Of a DNA stretch of 64,000 nucleotides, positions 40,801-52,050 are shown piece after piece; positions within the stretch are counted from its first letter, which is position 1, and the number at the start of each line of letters is the position of its first letter. Under the pieces are notes generated by a model. The model had not been told where the DNA came from and did no database searches. It saw only the letters and a program-made list of their open reading frames with translations. A program made the translations under genes and the position numbers. The stretch covers positions 28,759,045 to 28,823,044 of the forward strand of contig NC_053420.1 of assembly GCF_016859285.1 (NCBI RefSeq). Direction: 5' to 3'. This stretch comes from Xiphias gladius (Eukaryota > Chordata > Actinopteri > Istiophoriformes > Xiphiidae).

Positions 40801-43285
40801 AGACCTTCTAAAGGGACTTTTCGCTGATTTCACAGTCTAAACTGTGGGTCTGAAGAAGCATGTAATCAGTCTTTCAAAGAAATTCTGCATCCATCCTAGT
40901 CACCAGTCAGTAAAGCCAAAACTATAGTGATTGTTTAACATTCAGTTCGTATTTTTTTTTTTTTTATTCCTGATGCATTGCACAGTAAATAAATTGTATA
41001 CCTAAATATAGATTAAAAAAAACAAACAAAAAAAAACCAAAAACTAAAAAAAGTTTCCTATTGCTTTCAGGGCTTGACAATAGGGCAACACTTTCCTTCT
41101 GACAACAGTTACAAACCAAAGCACTATACTGGATTACAATGCCTTTAAATGGAACATATTCCACCATGATGTACATGATTAGTTTTAATGCTGATGAGGC
41201 AGAAATGCAAAAACAGCAGTTGTTTTGAACAGACTGTGTCGATCGCTGAAAACCCAACAGCTTTAAAATAAAACCTTCGATACCTTCGTGGATAAAGGGG
41301 CAGAGAAGTATTTAATGAGGATATTGTTTAGGCTATCACTATCACTAAATTAATCACAAAAGATGAGACGCCATTTATTGACTCTGCTCAGCAGATGACA
41401 GTGGTTGACTGATCAGGCCGATCCAGCATACCTTTCCTTCATAGTAATAAATCAAAGCTGCATGTCACTGTGTTCAGGATGGCTGGAGGCAAACGACTCA
41501 GTCAGTCACAATCAGCTGGAAATGTGAGGAGGAGTAAACTAAGCGCACGAAATAACGAGAGAACCTGCCACTCCTGGCCATGAAACTGATTGTCAGTCAT
41601 TTGTCCAATTACTTTTGAGCCTCTGAAAATGGAGGGACTATGTATAAAATGGCTGTAATTCCTAAACGGTTATGCAATATTTTTGTTAAACCCCTTGAAT
41701 TACAGCTGAAAGTCTCCACTTCAATCACATCTTGGTGGCTTCACTTCATATCCATTGTGGTGGTGTCCAGAGGCAAAGTTACCGTTCAAATACTGACTGT
41801 ATGTAGATTTCATGGAGAATTTTATCCATAGTTTAAACATAACCATGTCACTATGTAGAAGGAAGAAACTGGATTCTTACCTGCAGCCCGTTTTCTCTTT
41901 GGCCCCCTCTTACTGGGCTTCTCCACCTTGGCTTTCTTTCCCTTTTTCCCTCTTTTTTCTTCATAGTCACTTCCTCCATCTTCATCCTCCTCCTCTCCAA
42001 AATCATTGTCTTCCTCATCACTGCCAAAGTCATCTGCAGCAGCAAAACAGAGGGTAGTCAGCGAGTCGGCATTCCATTTTTTAGTCTCCATGAATCAGGG
42101 TCCAGCTGTTTTCACAGAGTGCCTGAGATAACCTTCTCATCTAAATCAGAAATCACTTACTTACCTGCTGAATCATTTTTGGATTTAGAGAGCTTGTCAT
42201 CAGAGTCCTCACTGGAACATAGAGCAGAAAAAAAAAAAAACCAAACTCTTAGCTACTAGAGTAGGGGTAACCTGGGAGACCAGGATCAAGACACAGATTT
42301 TAATCAGATTTTCATCTGGTAAATAAATACTCACCAAACAAGTAGTAAGGGATGGGTACCAAGAACTGATCCTAACTTTGTACTGATAAGCTCTTGAGCA
42401 AAGATTTAAAAGCAACACTTTTGTTTCTGCCTCCATTTTTTTTTTAACAAGATGAAGTTAAAAAAAAGAAAAAGGTATTCATTATTATGGGGAGGATAAA
42501 AGGACAATTTTTGCTGCACAACATTAAGCCACAAATTCCACAAATATTGAGAGATTGTGCAATTGGCATATTGATTGCATGAAAGTCCATCGATTGCTGT
42601 TGTAAGAGTAATGAATGTTTGTTTTTCCACCATAAGTTGCCCCCCAGGGCAGGAGAAGCCAGTTTGCCCCAGTATTCTTGAACTTCAAATGGGAACTGAA
42701 GAAAGACAACATTCCAAAATTCACAAAATCGACCACTTTTACGAACCCCATGCGATAGAAGTATCTCTGACTGCACAAGGTGATCAAATGGTGATCATAC
42801 CAGATACCGACTCTGCATTCTGTGCCAAGACCCCATGTTGTGTTTTAGGAGGGGGTCTGTGTGACCAACTGAGGTTTATTTGTAGACCAAACAATGTGAA
42901 TTTAAAAATATTGGTATAAAATATATACAAACAATATATATAAACGAGAGACCACCTTGTGATGGGCTCACAACAGCCACAACGCCCCTCAACATGTTAA
43001 TGTTGCGACCCATGGGTAGTAGTATTCATTACTACATTATTACACAAATACTCAGTAGTCATGGGTCGGAACACGCCCATCTTTGAACTCGGCCTTCATT
43101 TTGATCTCAACTACACACCTGTAAAGTTCTGCTACTGTATCTTGCATAGTTGTGAAACTATCGCGGTGACAAAATCTGCAAAATCACCTGCAAAATTACT
43201 CAAAACACGCCTCTGTGGTAGTTCCTGCTACAGTGGGTTATTCCAGGACCACATTTTGCCATGACGACACACCACACGCACACGC

Positions 43286-43327
<42 letters not shown>

Positions 43328-45648
43328 TGAAAACAATACCAACCATGCTGTCATGGCTGGTAATGATATATTACATGATTTAGAGTTAATGTATTTTTAT
43401 TTTTAAATGTCAATGTAATAAAATATTTGAAAATGTTTAATGTTGTGTTTGCATTTTTTCTCAATTTAAATGTTTCCCTTTTGTGTCTAGCTGTTCATTA
43501 ATGATGACATGTATCATCCGTGATGAATGAAATTCAGCTCGTCTCCCTCCTTCATGGTTTCCTCCAGCTGAGTTTCTTTGTCTCTTCCAGCTCACCCACC
43601 AGCCCTGCTCTGTCTGACACACTGCTTCATCACACCTTGCTGTCTGCCCCCCACTAAACATAGATTTGATCAACTATTCCTTTTCCCCTGGACCCCATAA
43701 AGGCTGCCTACGGCCCAGGCCTCAGTTATGTTCCCTTATGGACGCGCACACTGATAGATGTGAAAACCCCAAATGGGTCCTTCCTATTATACTACTTCTA
43801 GTCCGCTTGGCGTCCGCATGTGCAGTTGTTGCCCATGTAGCATAGTGTCCACACAGAGCCTCGCATACACCCTCTGATGGCAAAATTTATGTCCCTTGGA
43901 CACTAGCGGACCCTTGCGTAATCACGGATGCGGAAAGTGTAACACCAGCCATACTCTTGATGCACCTAACCTACTATATCCTTATAACACATCTCTATGG
44001 GCTTTTCAAAACAAAGCCAGCTTACGCGATTTGCAAGACTTGTATTTGTTTGTGAATGAGTACGAACATCCGCTTACACAGAGACCGTCAGTTGAGTAGG
44101 CAGTCCTTCAGTATGGCCCAGGACACATTGGCGTACAGACTGCTAAAAGAATGTGGCCATATGCTGCTCGGACCACCTCCGAATGTGGCCTGAGCGATCG
44201 GATCTCAATGCGTCCTCAATGTGTCTTGGCTGAATTCAGACATTTACTTTGAGCTGTCCTCTTGAGATCAGATAACCCAAGATGCATGTTAATGCCAGGT
44301 ATGAACAGGGCCATATTGCTGACTGTGCATATCTACTTCTGGTGGGTTCCATTTCCACCCTGCTCATACAGAAGCTGCTGTTCTCCTAACTGCTGGATTC
44401 TCAAAGCCAAATCTACTGCTCTTTGCATCAGTGTGTTGATGTGGTTAAATCTTAGATGAGGCAGAACCGATTTATGTCAATGCAACATATTAATGTGTTG
44501 CGGATGTACATACAAAAAGATAACTATATAATCAACCATCTTATCAAAATTATCACAGCACTTAATGTACTAAAAAGGAAGCTGTTAGACACAGTCATAC
44601 CAGTCACTAGCAAGGGCTCACCTGTCATCCTGTGAGTTCTTTGAGCGCTTGTGCTTGGGCTCACGAGGGGCTGTGCGCACCTTCTTAGGCTTATCTTCAC
44701 CATACTCCTCATCTACGGAGAAGAAAAATGTATTATATTACTGTATATGTGGAGATCATGACATAGAATACCCTACAAAGAGATAGTGATAGAAGATTGT
44801 ATCCATACTGCCCACTTCTGTTACCACATATACCGATCAGCCACAACATTAAAACCACCTGCATACTATTGTGTAGGTCCCCCCAGAGACGCAAAAACAG
44901 CTCTGATCCATCGAGACATGGACTCCACAAGACCTCTGAAGGTGTCCTGTGGTATCAGGCACCAAGACGTTGGCAGCAGATCCTTTGAGTCCTCTAAGTT
45001 GTGAGGTGGGGCCAGCACATCCAAGGCAGCACTTTCAACTCTGTCATGTTCTTCAAACGTTTCCTGACCAATTTTTGCAGTGCGGTAGGGCGCATTATCC
45101 TCCTAAAAGAGGCCACTGCCATCAGAAAATACCGTTGCCAAGACAGGGTGTATGTGGTCTGTCACAATGTTTATGTAGTTGGTACTTGTCAAAGTAACTT
45201 CAACATGTATGCGAGGACCCAGGGTTTACTAGCAGAACATTGCCAAGACCATCACACTGCCTCCGCCAGCTTCACTTCTTTCTAATATAGTAAGCACTAA
45301 GGTTCTCAGTAATTTGTGCTACAGTAGCTCTTCTGTGGGATCGGACCAGATCAAATTCAAGAACTGTGTGTTCATTTGCTGCCTAATATATCCCTCCCCT
45401 AGACAGCTGCCATTCTAACGAGATAATCATTGTATTCACTTCACCTGTCAGTGGTTTTAAAGTTGTGGCTGATCAGTGTATATTCAAACACATGTAAAGC
45501 CTCTAGTACCTGCATCGTCAGACTCGTTGAATTGTGAGTAGTTCACCACTTTCCTGTTCCTGTAAAGAAGTACACATATTACATCAGAGTACATTTTCAA
45601 AAGGACAAAGTTGCTTTACTGCCCGTGTCTGATTTTAGATATGTCAAT

Positions 45649-45685
<37 letters not shown>

Positions 45686-48600
45686 GGCGCTACAAAGCTA
45701 GAATGTGTCATGTACAGGGATGTGCATGATTAGTCGACTAAACGATTAAACATTGCTGCCCTCGCTAGTCAGCACCAGAACTACTAGTTGCTTAAAGTAT
45801 TTTATTTATATTATATTATTCTATTAATGTACAACACCAGTTAACCATTACACCTAAGATGTTAAGCAGCCACTCGCCAATGGCTGGGGCTGCGGCCTCG
45901 GCTAGTGCCCGGATGGGGGAAACAAAGCAAAGTGGACAGTGGGACAGAAAACATCTTGTAAAACCAGTGTGGTTTGGCTGTACTTTGATATAAAAGATAA
46001 AAATAAGGTTGTATTTCGGCTGTGTCAGAATAAACCAGCACATAACCACTTGATGCAATGCATACCTACATTAAGCACAGACATGTGGACTTAACCTGCA
46101 AGGAAAGAAGGCTGGTGCTAGCACTGCGAATGTTAGCCACACTAGGCATACAAATACGACACGCAGCGTTTCCCATTATGGCAGTGCCCTGCCATAGTTC
46201 ATAATGAACCGAAAATATTTTTTGGTTATTTTGGTCTCACAATAATATAAAAGATTGCTAACGTAATGTTTTGCGCTATTGCTTCATTGTAGAGCTGCGC
46301 TCAGCGCACTGATTCACTCAACCCCTCCTTGCCCTTCTCTCTCTCTCGGACACAAACACATTGACAACCGACTGTGTGTCGTAGTTGGACATGCCACTGG
46401 GATCGGTCGGGAGCACCCCCCCCCACCACAAAGAGCCTCCAGCTGGAGGCACAGAAGTAGACACTTGTCTACCTTCTACAGTTTCAATGGCTAATTTGGC
46501 AAAGTGTATGCGGGAAGCCTCAGGTGACAGGAGCCTACTCTAGTTCAGGTAACACACCTTTAGAAAACTGCGTGGCAAGGGTGGCACAGACCCAAGCAAT
46601 GGTTCAGCTCAAAACCACTGAAACCATCCCTCCTCCTACTTTTTAATGAAAGGTAAGGCTATTTGAATAGCACCTTTCCAACACAATTTATAATACTTGA
46701 CATATACCATACATACACATTAAAGGATTAAAAAGAAAATAAAAGGTCAAATAAATTACAATAAATTTTCTGACACAAATGTATCCAGTGCAGTGATCAC
46801 ACAGAACAACTGGTTGTACCCAAGATCATCTGCAAACTCAGTCTGGAAAACTAACTAACTACATATCCGTGGATCCTAACCAGGTTAAATACCACACTGG
46901 AGCAGTGTAGTGTGCGGTGGTGGTGGGATAGGAGCGAGGGGATGGGTAACGGTGCCATAAACCTTTTCAAGTACTTAGCTTAAAACAGCAGGCATACACA
47001 GTGACACTCACCCCAGTAAAAGGCTCAGACATGTGCAACAGCAGCCAGTGACATGCCCACCAAGCTTTCCACACATCACCAATCACATCTCAGGGATGTC
47101 AGAGAGAGCAAGATACTATTTTCCAACCAGCTCAATTCTAATGAGTCACCAAACTATGGAAAAGATGATGTGCGAATCTGACGACAAAACTTTGATTATA
47201 GGGGATCAATATAAGATGCAGCTGGTCTCAGTCATGGACTGAAGGGTTATAATGTGTTATGACAACTTTCTAGGAGGTTCAGAGTGCAGTTTTCATTCAG
47301 TGTTAGGATTCGTTCTCCCTTTTGAATGTGCATCGCCCCTTTCCCAACCATTACTTTCAACCAGAAACCGAAACACGTGAAGGGAAAACATCAAAATTGT
47401 ATTCATGAGCCTTTGTTGAAGCGGCCATCGCAATTCATTAAACCAACAAATATTATTTGGTTAATCAATAGACAGAAAATTCATTGAGAACTATTTAGAT
47501 GATTAATTATCATTTATTGCCCTTCTACTCCAGCTTGCTAAGGGCAAAATTTTGTTTGACAGATAAACAGGAGTTTAGATTCAGGAAAAAAAAGGAGTGA
47601 GGATTAAAAAGAAATTTAGGCTAACTTAACTTTAAACATGCTAGTTTTGCAATGTAAAAGTACTACACAAATGAATGTCTGTGGAAACCCCTTTATTTTT
47701 GTCCTCCCTTGCAATAATAGTGAAAACTACATACTGCAATTGTGCACTCCGCAACATTAATTCTGTTGCAGAGTAGTTAAGAGAACTGATCAGAGTTATA
47801 GCAGGCTAAGTTACAATATTCAATATAAAATGTTAGAAAATAGAGAAAAACACCCATCACTATTTCCCCGAGACCAAGGTGACTTCAAATGCCTTGTTTT
47901 GTCCGACCAGCAGACCAAACCCAGAGATATTCGGTTTACCATCATAGAAGATCAATTTACTGACTGTATCACCATATTTCCATATCTAACTACAAGCCCA
48001 GATAGAAACTTAAATCCCGATTGTTTGAAAACAAGAAAATTTTTTTGCATCTTTTCCCTGATCCTTGTCCACATAAACTGATATTTGGGCTTGAACAGGA
48101 AAATGTCTGCAAATAATTTATCAAATTTAAATACCAAACATTTCCTATTTACGGCTAATCATATGATAATTTCTGCCTATTTGTGATGTGTTTCTTTTTT
48201 TAAATTAATTATGAAAGCAGCTTTTAACCGCAGCTCTGATTATTCTGTTAGATAATTTCTTATAATTACATTTCACATAACAGCAAGACACCAGTAGTCT
48301 GAAGGGTTTTAATAGCAAAACTCTACGGTGGAAACTGGGGCACCATTTTTTTCCTTTTAGCTTAGGAGAGCACATTCTGAATTGTGAGTCTTTTTTTTTC
48401 TTTTTAAAAAAAAGATTTATATTTTGTTTCAGCTTGGGCTTGTCCTTGTGCTTGTACTTATGCTACCCAGGACTTTTCATTTCACTCATATACACACAAG
48501 CGCACTATGCACCAAAGGGCATTTGGAGTATAAATCAGTACATGTGGTTACACTCATTTTCGTCTCGGCAACTCACATGACCTGTTTCAAAACTTCAAAC

Positions 48601-51600
48601 AGCTGTTCCGAACACAGTGGCACATGTTGAAAATGGCTGACCAAATGAAGAGAAGAGAGCTACTCCTCAAGTAGGGAAAGGAATCGGTTATTCAGACCAA
48701 ACCCAGCTATGCATTAAAAAGAGGCAAGGCACTGGACTGGTTCAGGTGCAAGTGAGACAATGTATCAGACACCAAAACAGTGCACAGCAGTTAATAATGG
48801 GGGACGCACCAATTTGATCCGCCGGACTGTTATCAGCCCAGATACTGACATTGCTATATAGATCGAGTATTTGCCAGACCTGACCAATCACCATTTAATA
48901 CAGTTTTCTTCATCAACGTAACGATACAATTCACCGGTTCTCCTATAGGTTACATCCACTCAGTCACAGCAACTCTGTTTTAGTGTCATAGCAATCCCTC
49001 ATGCATAATATGGTTTTATTGATCATTGTGAGTTCCACACACCAGAGCCCGACACAGGTTCAATTTTTGCAAACCTGCCCCCGCAAAGCTCGGTGCCAGA
49101 ACCAACCAGTTACCTGAAGTGATCTCTAAACCAAATCCTGACCTGACCTGTACCCGTAAGGTTAATTAAACATATAGGCTAAACAGTCACAGTAGATGGT
49201 GGCTGGTAGGAGGTTATCTGCCGTTTTGTGAAACTTTCTGTCCCATTCAGATGTTCTAAACACTCGCTCAGTCAGCTCCCACTTGTAGTTGATGTAATGC
49301 AAAGTGACACAAAGATACCAATTTTGCAGTAATCATCTGTCCGCATACGCAAAGTGCCTGCCACGTTGCTGTCAGTCAGCTGGATTCTCAGCTCTGGAAT
49401 GATGATGAATTGAGGGATGAGAGGTTGTGTCATAGGCATTCACAATACGGCTAGCTAAGCGTGATAAATTACACAGGTTTAGATGTTTAAAAACATCTAA
49501 TCCTGTTTTTGTTCCCTTGTTTATTTCACCAGCTGCCCATCCACATTTAGTTTCCCTGTACATTACCACAAGAGATTTTTCACCCGTTACGCATATTTTT
49601 TGCGGGCTACTCTTCGGGCAGGACTCTGCCACACACTGAAGCAAGTTGTTGAAAAAGAGAGCAGTGGTAACGAATCGGTATTCAACAGCAGGAGATATGC
49701 AGATTTAGGTATTGGGAAAAGTCAGATCAGTGCATTTCTACAAATACTACGATGAAGAAGGATTCTCCAAATTTAGAAAGCTATCGTTACAATAATCATG
49801 TATCTTGTTGCCATACAACTGCCAAGTGTCTGTCAGAACACTACCTTGTGGTAGATGATAAATCTTTTAAAGTTCACTTCATGTTTGTGGAGATACTGAA
49901 CGTCCAGTTGGTGCATTTCCCTCCTAACACAGTGACTCACACAATTACCACAAACTTACTCCTTCTGTCGTCAACTAAAATGTGTACAATTAAAGTAAAT
50001 GAAAATTCAATTAAAGCACAAAAGTTTTTTGTCTTCATCTTGACACAGTCGCTGTTGTTGAAGTCACCGCGATGATCACTGTCCATAATGGCGCCACACT
50101 TTTAGTGAAGCGTTTCTCAAATTAGGGGCAGCAGATATAACACACATCTACCTGTTCATATTGTGCACTTGGCATGAAACTAAAAGCCTATGATTTGCTG
50201 CTGGGTGTGTGAACAGAAGTTTTATGCTAAGTTCTGGTGAAATAAGTTTCTGGTTGATGATGCAGACTGTATGACCAAGCCTTCGGGACATTCCCACGGA
50301 ATCTCTTGAGCTGTGCTTCTGACCCAAATATGAGGCAGGCCTGCGATGTTGTACTTATAATACATCATATGTCCAGTACACATTTGTCCTCTTAAATATT
50401 CTACTGTCGATATATTATTTTTAAATGTCAGAGGGGAGGGCGTAGCGCTTTTTTTTAAAGTGGTCGTCCCAAAAATATGTTAATAACATATTGAATTATT
50501 ACTCACACCTCATTCCATCCTCCATCATTTTCTACAGCCCCTAAAGATATGTGTTAGTCCAAAATAATATACAGCATTTTCACACGCAGGGCGAAGAAAT
50601 CGCTCAGCAAAGCATTCCACCTAGATGCCACGGATGAGGCATTTAGATGCCGAGAAACCGCGAGATTTCGAGGATCAACTTTGGGTTAGATTTCATCGCT
50701 CAAAATGACTCGTAATCGAGTTACGGGGCACTTTTATTTGGATTAAAACGTCCTGTAGACGCCTCACGCGTTATAACCGCGGTGGTGATCTTGCACTGGG
50801 GGTGTGGTGGCTTTCTGTAGCTCTCCGCCTTCATCTGACATCAGCCAGCAGTGCTAATTTACTGCCAGCACCGAAAATGTAGATCGTTCTCCCTAGTCCC
50901 CCCCCCCCCGCCAACAACGACATTTCCGTAGACTAATATACGAATAACCGTTGGTCTGAAACTAGAAAAAACGTTTCACACGCAGTGCAATGCGATGTAA
51001 TGGAGACCACAGCACAACATGTCCAGTCTGCGCGGTAACAAGATCAAATGCCGAGGCCGACCACCACCTCCTCCGGTCGTTTTTTTTCCCCTTTTTTTGT
51101 GTAGGAGAGGAGGGGGGGGGTACTAGCGTTTTAGAGCCTCCCCTGGATGAATGGGTAGCCATATTCTCATTCTCAGTCAGAGAGGGAAAAAAATATTATC
51201 AGGCCCCGTCGAAGCGAGCCGTGAAACGTAGCAGGTTAAATCACACCGTCTAATTTTCCGCTTGGCCTACATAGCAGCCAACAATGCAAACCACGGATCC
51301 ATTTAAAAGCGTGATAGACACGACACGGCGGCGGCGGGCTGCGCGTATCTCCACAAGACATGGCGAACAGTCCACACCGCTGGGATCCATGTTAGAAAAA
51401 GAGGGTACACACACAAGAACGGAAGCACACACGCACACGTTCCCATTATTTTTTCATGAAATAAACAAATTCCCAGCTCATAAAGCACAACATGGTCGAG
51501 ACGTGCATGTTAAGCGCGACGCCTTGCCAGCACGGTGTAGTTATTAACTTACGGAGAACAGAGGACAGATTTAGCACACCTACCTCACTGGTCTTGACAT
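37601..51600 (-). CDS. nucks1: Nuclear ubiquitous casein and cyclin-dependent kinase substrate 1
   Basis: Eight coding exons, all with GT-AG introns and consistent phases, join to 912 nt (303 residues). The start [16 protein letters not shown] and the end PSGED match human NUCKS1 (243 residues). So do internal blocks [55 protein letters not shown] and MKGKGKG. NUCKS1 is an abundant, disordered, heavily phosphorylated nuclear protein that binds DNA/chromatin and acts in transcription and homologous-recombination repair. It is related to RAD51AP1, with which it shares the QAASKA...QR segment. Here there is one additional exon (residues 69-119). Coordinates: 51600-51584, 45559-45510, 44712-44622, 42211-42165, 42033-41881, 40284-40135, 39806-39654, 37851-37601. 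Teleosts can carry two nucks1 copies; I cannot say which this is. Confidence 0.95.
38130..38908. mobile_element. MITE-like element with TTAAAGGAATAGTTCAAC termini (nucks1 intron 7)
   Basis: The left end TAAAGGAATAGTTCAACATT and the right end AAAATGCTGAACTATTCCTTTAA are inverted copies. The unit is about 780 bp, carries no transposase and sits wholly within intron 7. A fragment with the same interior is seen near 18490. Confidence 0.85.
39654..39806 (-). CDS. nucks1: nucks1 exon 7
   Basis: 153 nt, phase 1 in and out, residues 170-220: [20 protein letters not shown], then KKRSKK...[14 protein letters not shown]. An acidic casein-kinase-2-type cluster is followed by a basic lysine-rich DNA-binding stretch, as in human NUCKS1. 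Acceptor CTGTGTGCAG, donor ACAG|GTGAGA. Confidence 0.96.
40135..40284 (-). CDS. nucks1: nucks1 exon 6
   Basis: 150 nt, phase 1 in and out, residues 120-169. It encodes [20 protein letters not shown], then [20 protein letters not shown] and EESYMD. This is the block most similar to RAD51AP1. Acceptor TTGTTGTGTAG, donor GACC|GTATGT. Confidence 0.95.
41545..41797. mobile_element. Tc1-like transposon end fragment in nucks1 intron 5
   Basis: It shares blocks with the full element at 5112-6570 (CTGGCCATGAAACTGATTGTCAG-like and GTATAAAATGGCTGTAATTC). In inverse orientation it continues through the subterminal region (AAAGTCTCCACTTCAATCAC, CATATCCATTGT, AGAGGCAAAGTTAC). The outermost terminus is missing. 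The fragment ends about 84 bp from exon 5. Confidence 0.75.
41881..42033 (-). CDS. nucks1: nucks1 exon 5 (extra exon relative to human)
   Basis: 153 nt, phase 1 in and out, residues 69-119: [20 protein letters not shown], then [20 protein letters not shown] and [11 protein letters not shown]. Flanked by acceptor GCTGCTGCAG and donor GCAG|GTAAGA. It has the same acidic-then-basic plan, length and phase as exon 7. Human NUCKS1 has no equivalent block. Being symmetrical, it could be skipped without changing the frame. Confidence 0.9.
42165..42211 (-). CDS. nucks1: nucks1 exon 4
   Basis: 47 nt encoding [16 protein letters not shown] (residues 53-68), corresponding to the human SEDSEDKD...KKDDSHSA region. 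Acceptor CTATGTTCCAG, donor GCAG|GTAAGT. Confidence 0.93.
42570..43250. other. nucks1 intron 3, repeat-like part
   Basis: No exon is recognised. The stretch with AAATCTGCAAAATCACCTGC near 43170 resembles dispersed repeats. The plus-strand open frames of 114 and 67 residues here lack domains and run antisense to nucks1. Confidence 0.4.
43284..43325 (+). repeat. (CA)n microsatellite in nucks1 intron 3
   Basis: About 40 bp of CA dinucleotides, preceded by CACGCACACG imperfect units. Confidence 0.93.
43700..44240. repeat. Possible non-autonomous DNA-transposon relic in nucks1 intron 3
   Basis: Higher CpG content than the surrounding intron, with phrases such as GAGCGATCGGATCTCAATGC that I associate with repeated elements in fish. 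No protein and no clear termini could be defined. Confidence 0.3.
44622..44712 (-). CDS. nucks1: nucks1 exon 3
   Basis: 91 nt encoding [20 protein letters not shown], then [10 protein letters not shown] (residues 23-52 plus the first two bases of S53). It matches human DEDYG...KKIRSSPREAKNKRRS. Acceptor TTCTCCGTAG, donor ACAG|GTGAGC. Confidence 0.95.
44833..45478 (-). mobile_element. Internally deleted Tc1-like transposon in nucks1 intron 2
   Basis: 646 bp flanked by TA duplications (44831-44832, 45479-45480). The ends CCGATCAGCCACAACATTAAAACCAC and the inverse at 45450-45478 are inverted repeats. The interior, read on the minus strand, has decayed transposase stretches (GGATAATGCGCCC region, CTGTCTTGGCAACGG), with much of the N-terminal half missing. 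It makes up most of the 797 bp intron 2. Confidence 0.88.
45510..45559 (-). CDS. nucks1: nucks1 exon 2
   Basis: 50 nt encoding [16 protein letters not shown] (residues 7-22), the strongly conserved N-terminal motif shared with RAD51AP1. Acceptor TTCTTTACAG, donor GCAG|GTACTA. The Tc1-like element begins 31 bp into the following intron. Confidence 0.96.
45653..45681 (+). repeat. (GT)n microsatellite in nucks1 intron 1
   Basis: About 29 bp of GT dinucleotides, some 95 bp upstream (sense) of exon 2. Confidence 0.92.
45715..50600. other. nucks1 intron 1, main part
   Basis: I see no exon. Repeat-like pieces include ATGATTAGTCGACTAAACGATT near 45727 and GGGGGACGCACCAATTTGATC near 48800. The open frames of up to 107 residues show no domain, and most are antisense to nucks1. 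Confidence 0.5.
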
Positions 51601-52050
51601 TTTGCAGGAATACTGTAGAGGTTAAGGATGTAAGAAAGGGGGGAGAAGAAAAAAGCACAGGGAAAAAAGAAATATAGATTCCCGCTCTGCAAAACACCGA
51701 GGGGAGCGAGATTGACGCACAACTCCACCGTCCGAGCTAGCGCGTGAAAATAAAAGTACGACAGCGACTTGTCCTCCAAACGCAAATATTCTTAATTTTT
51801 TACCTTCAGCTACTCAAAATGGTGAATAAAACAAACTGAAACTGCAGCCTGTGTGCAACCAAACCCGCGGCCTTGAGGGGTGGGTCCCTCGAAGGCAAGT
51901 ACCGCCCCCACGGGGCCCTGAGAGGAGCATCGTGGCACCCCTCTGCTTCCATTGGCTGATTTGAACGACGAATTTTTTTTTGACTGGACATTTTAGGTGC
52001 TCGTCAGAACACAATTAGCATACAGTTCCCCGCCTCCGACAGCAGGCTCG
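50620..52050 (-). promoter_or_regulatory. nucks1: CpG-rich promoter region of nucks1 with first exon
   Basis: GC- and CpG-rich DNA surrounds the start-codon exon. Upstream on the minus strand are a CCAAT box (ATTGG on plus, 51951-51955) and a GC box (TGGGGGCGGT, 51910-51901). The AUG at 51600 is probably preceded by a 5' UTR of one to three hundred nucleotides. The island extends into intron 1 to about 50620. This is typical of a broadly expressed housekeeping-type promoter, consistent with NUCKS1 being ubiquitous. Confidence 0.6.
51584..51600 (-). CDS. nucks1: nucks1 exon 1 (start codon, MSRPVR)
   Basis: ATGTCAAGACCAGTGAG followed by donor GTAGGT. Only 17 coding nt, too short to be found as an open frame. 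The arginine codon AG|G is completed by exon 2, giving MSRPVRNRKVV exactly as in vertebrate NUCKS1. Confidence 0.94.
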
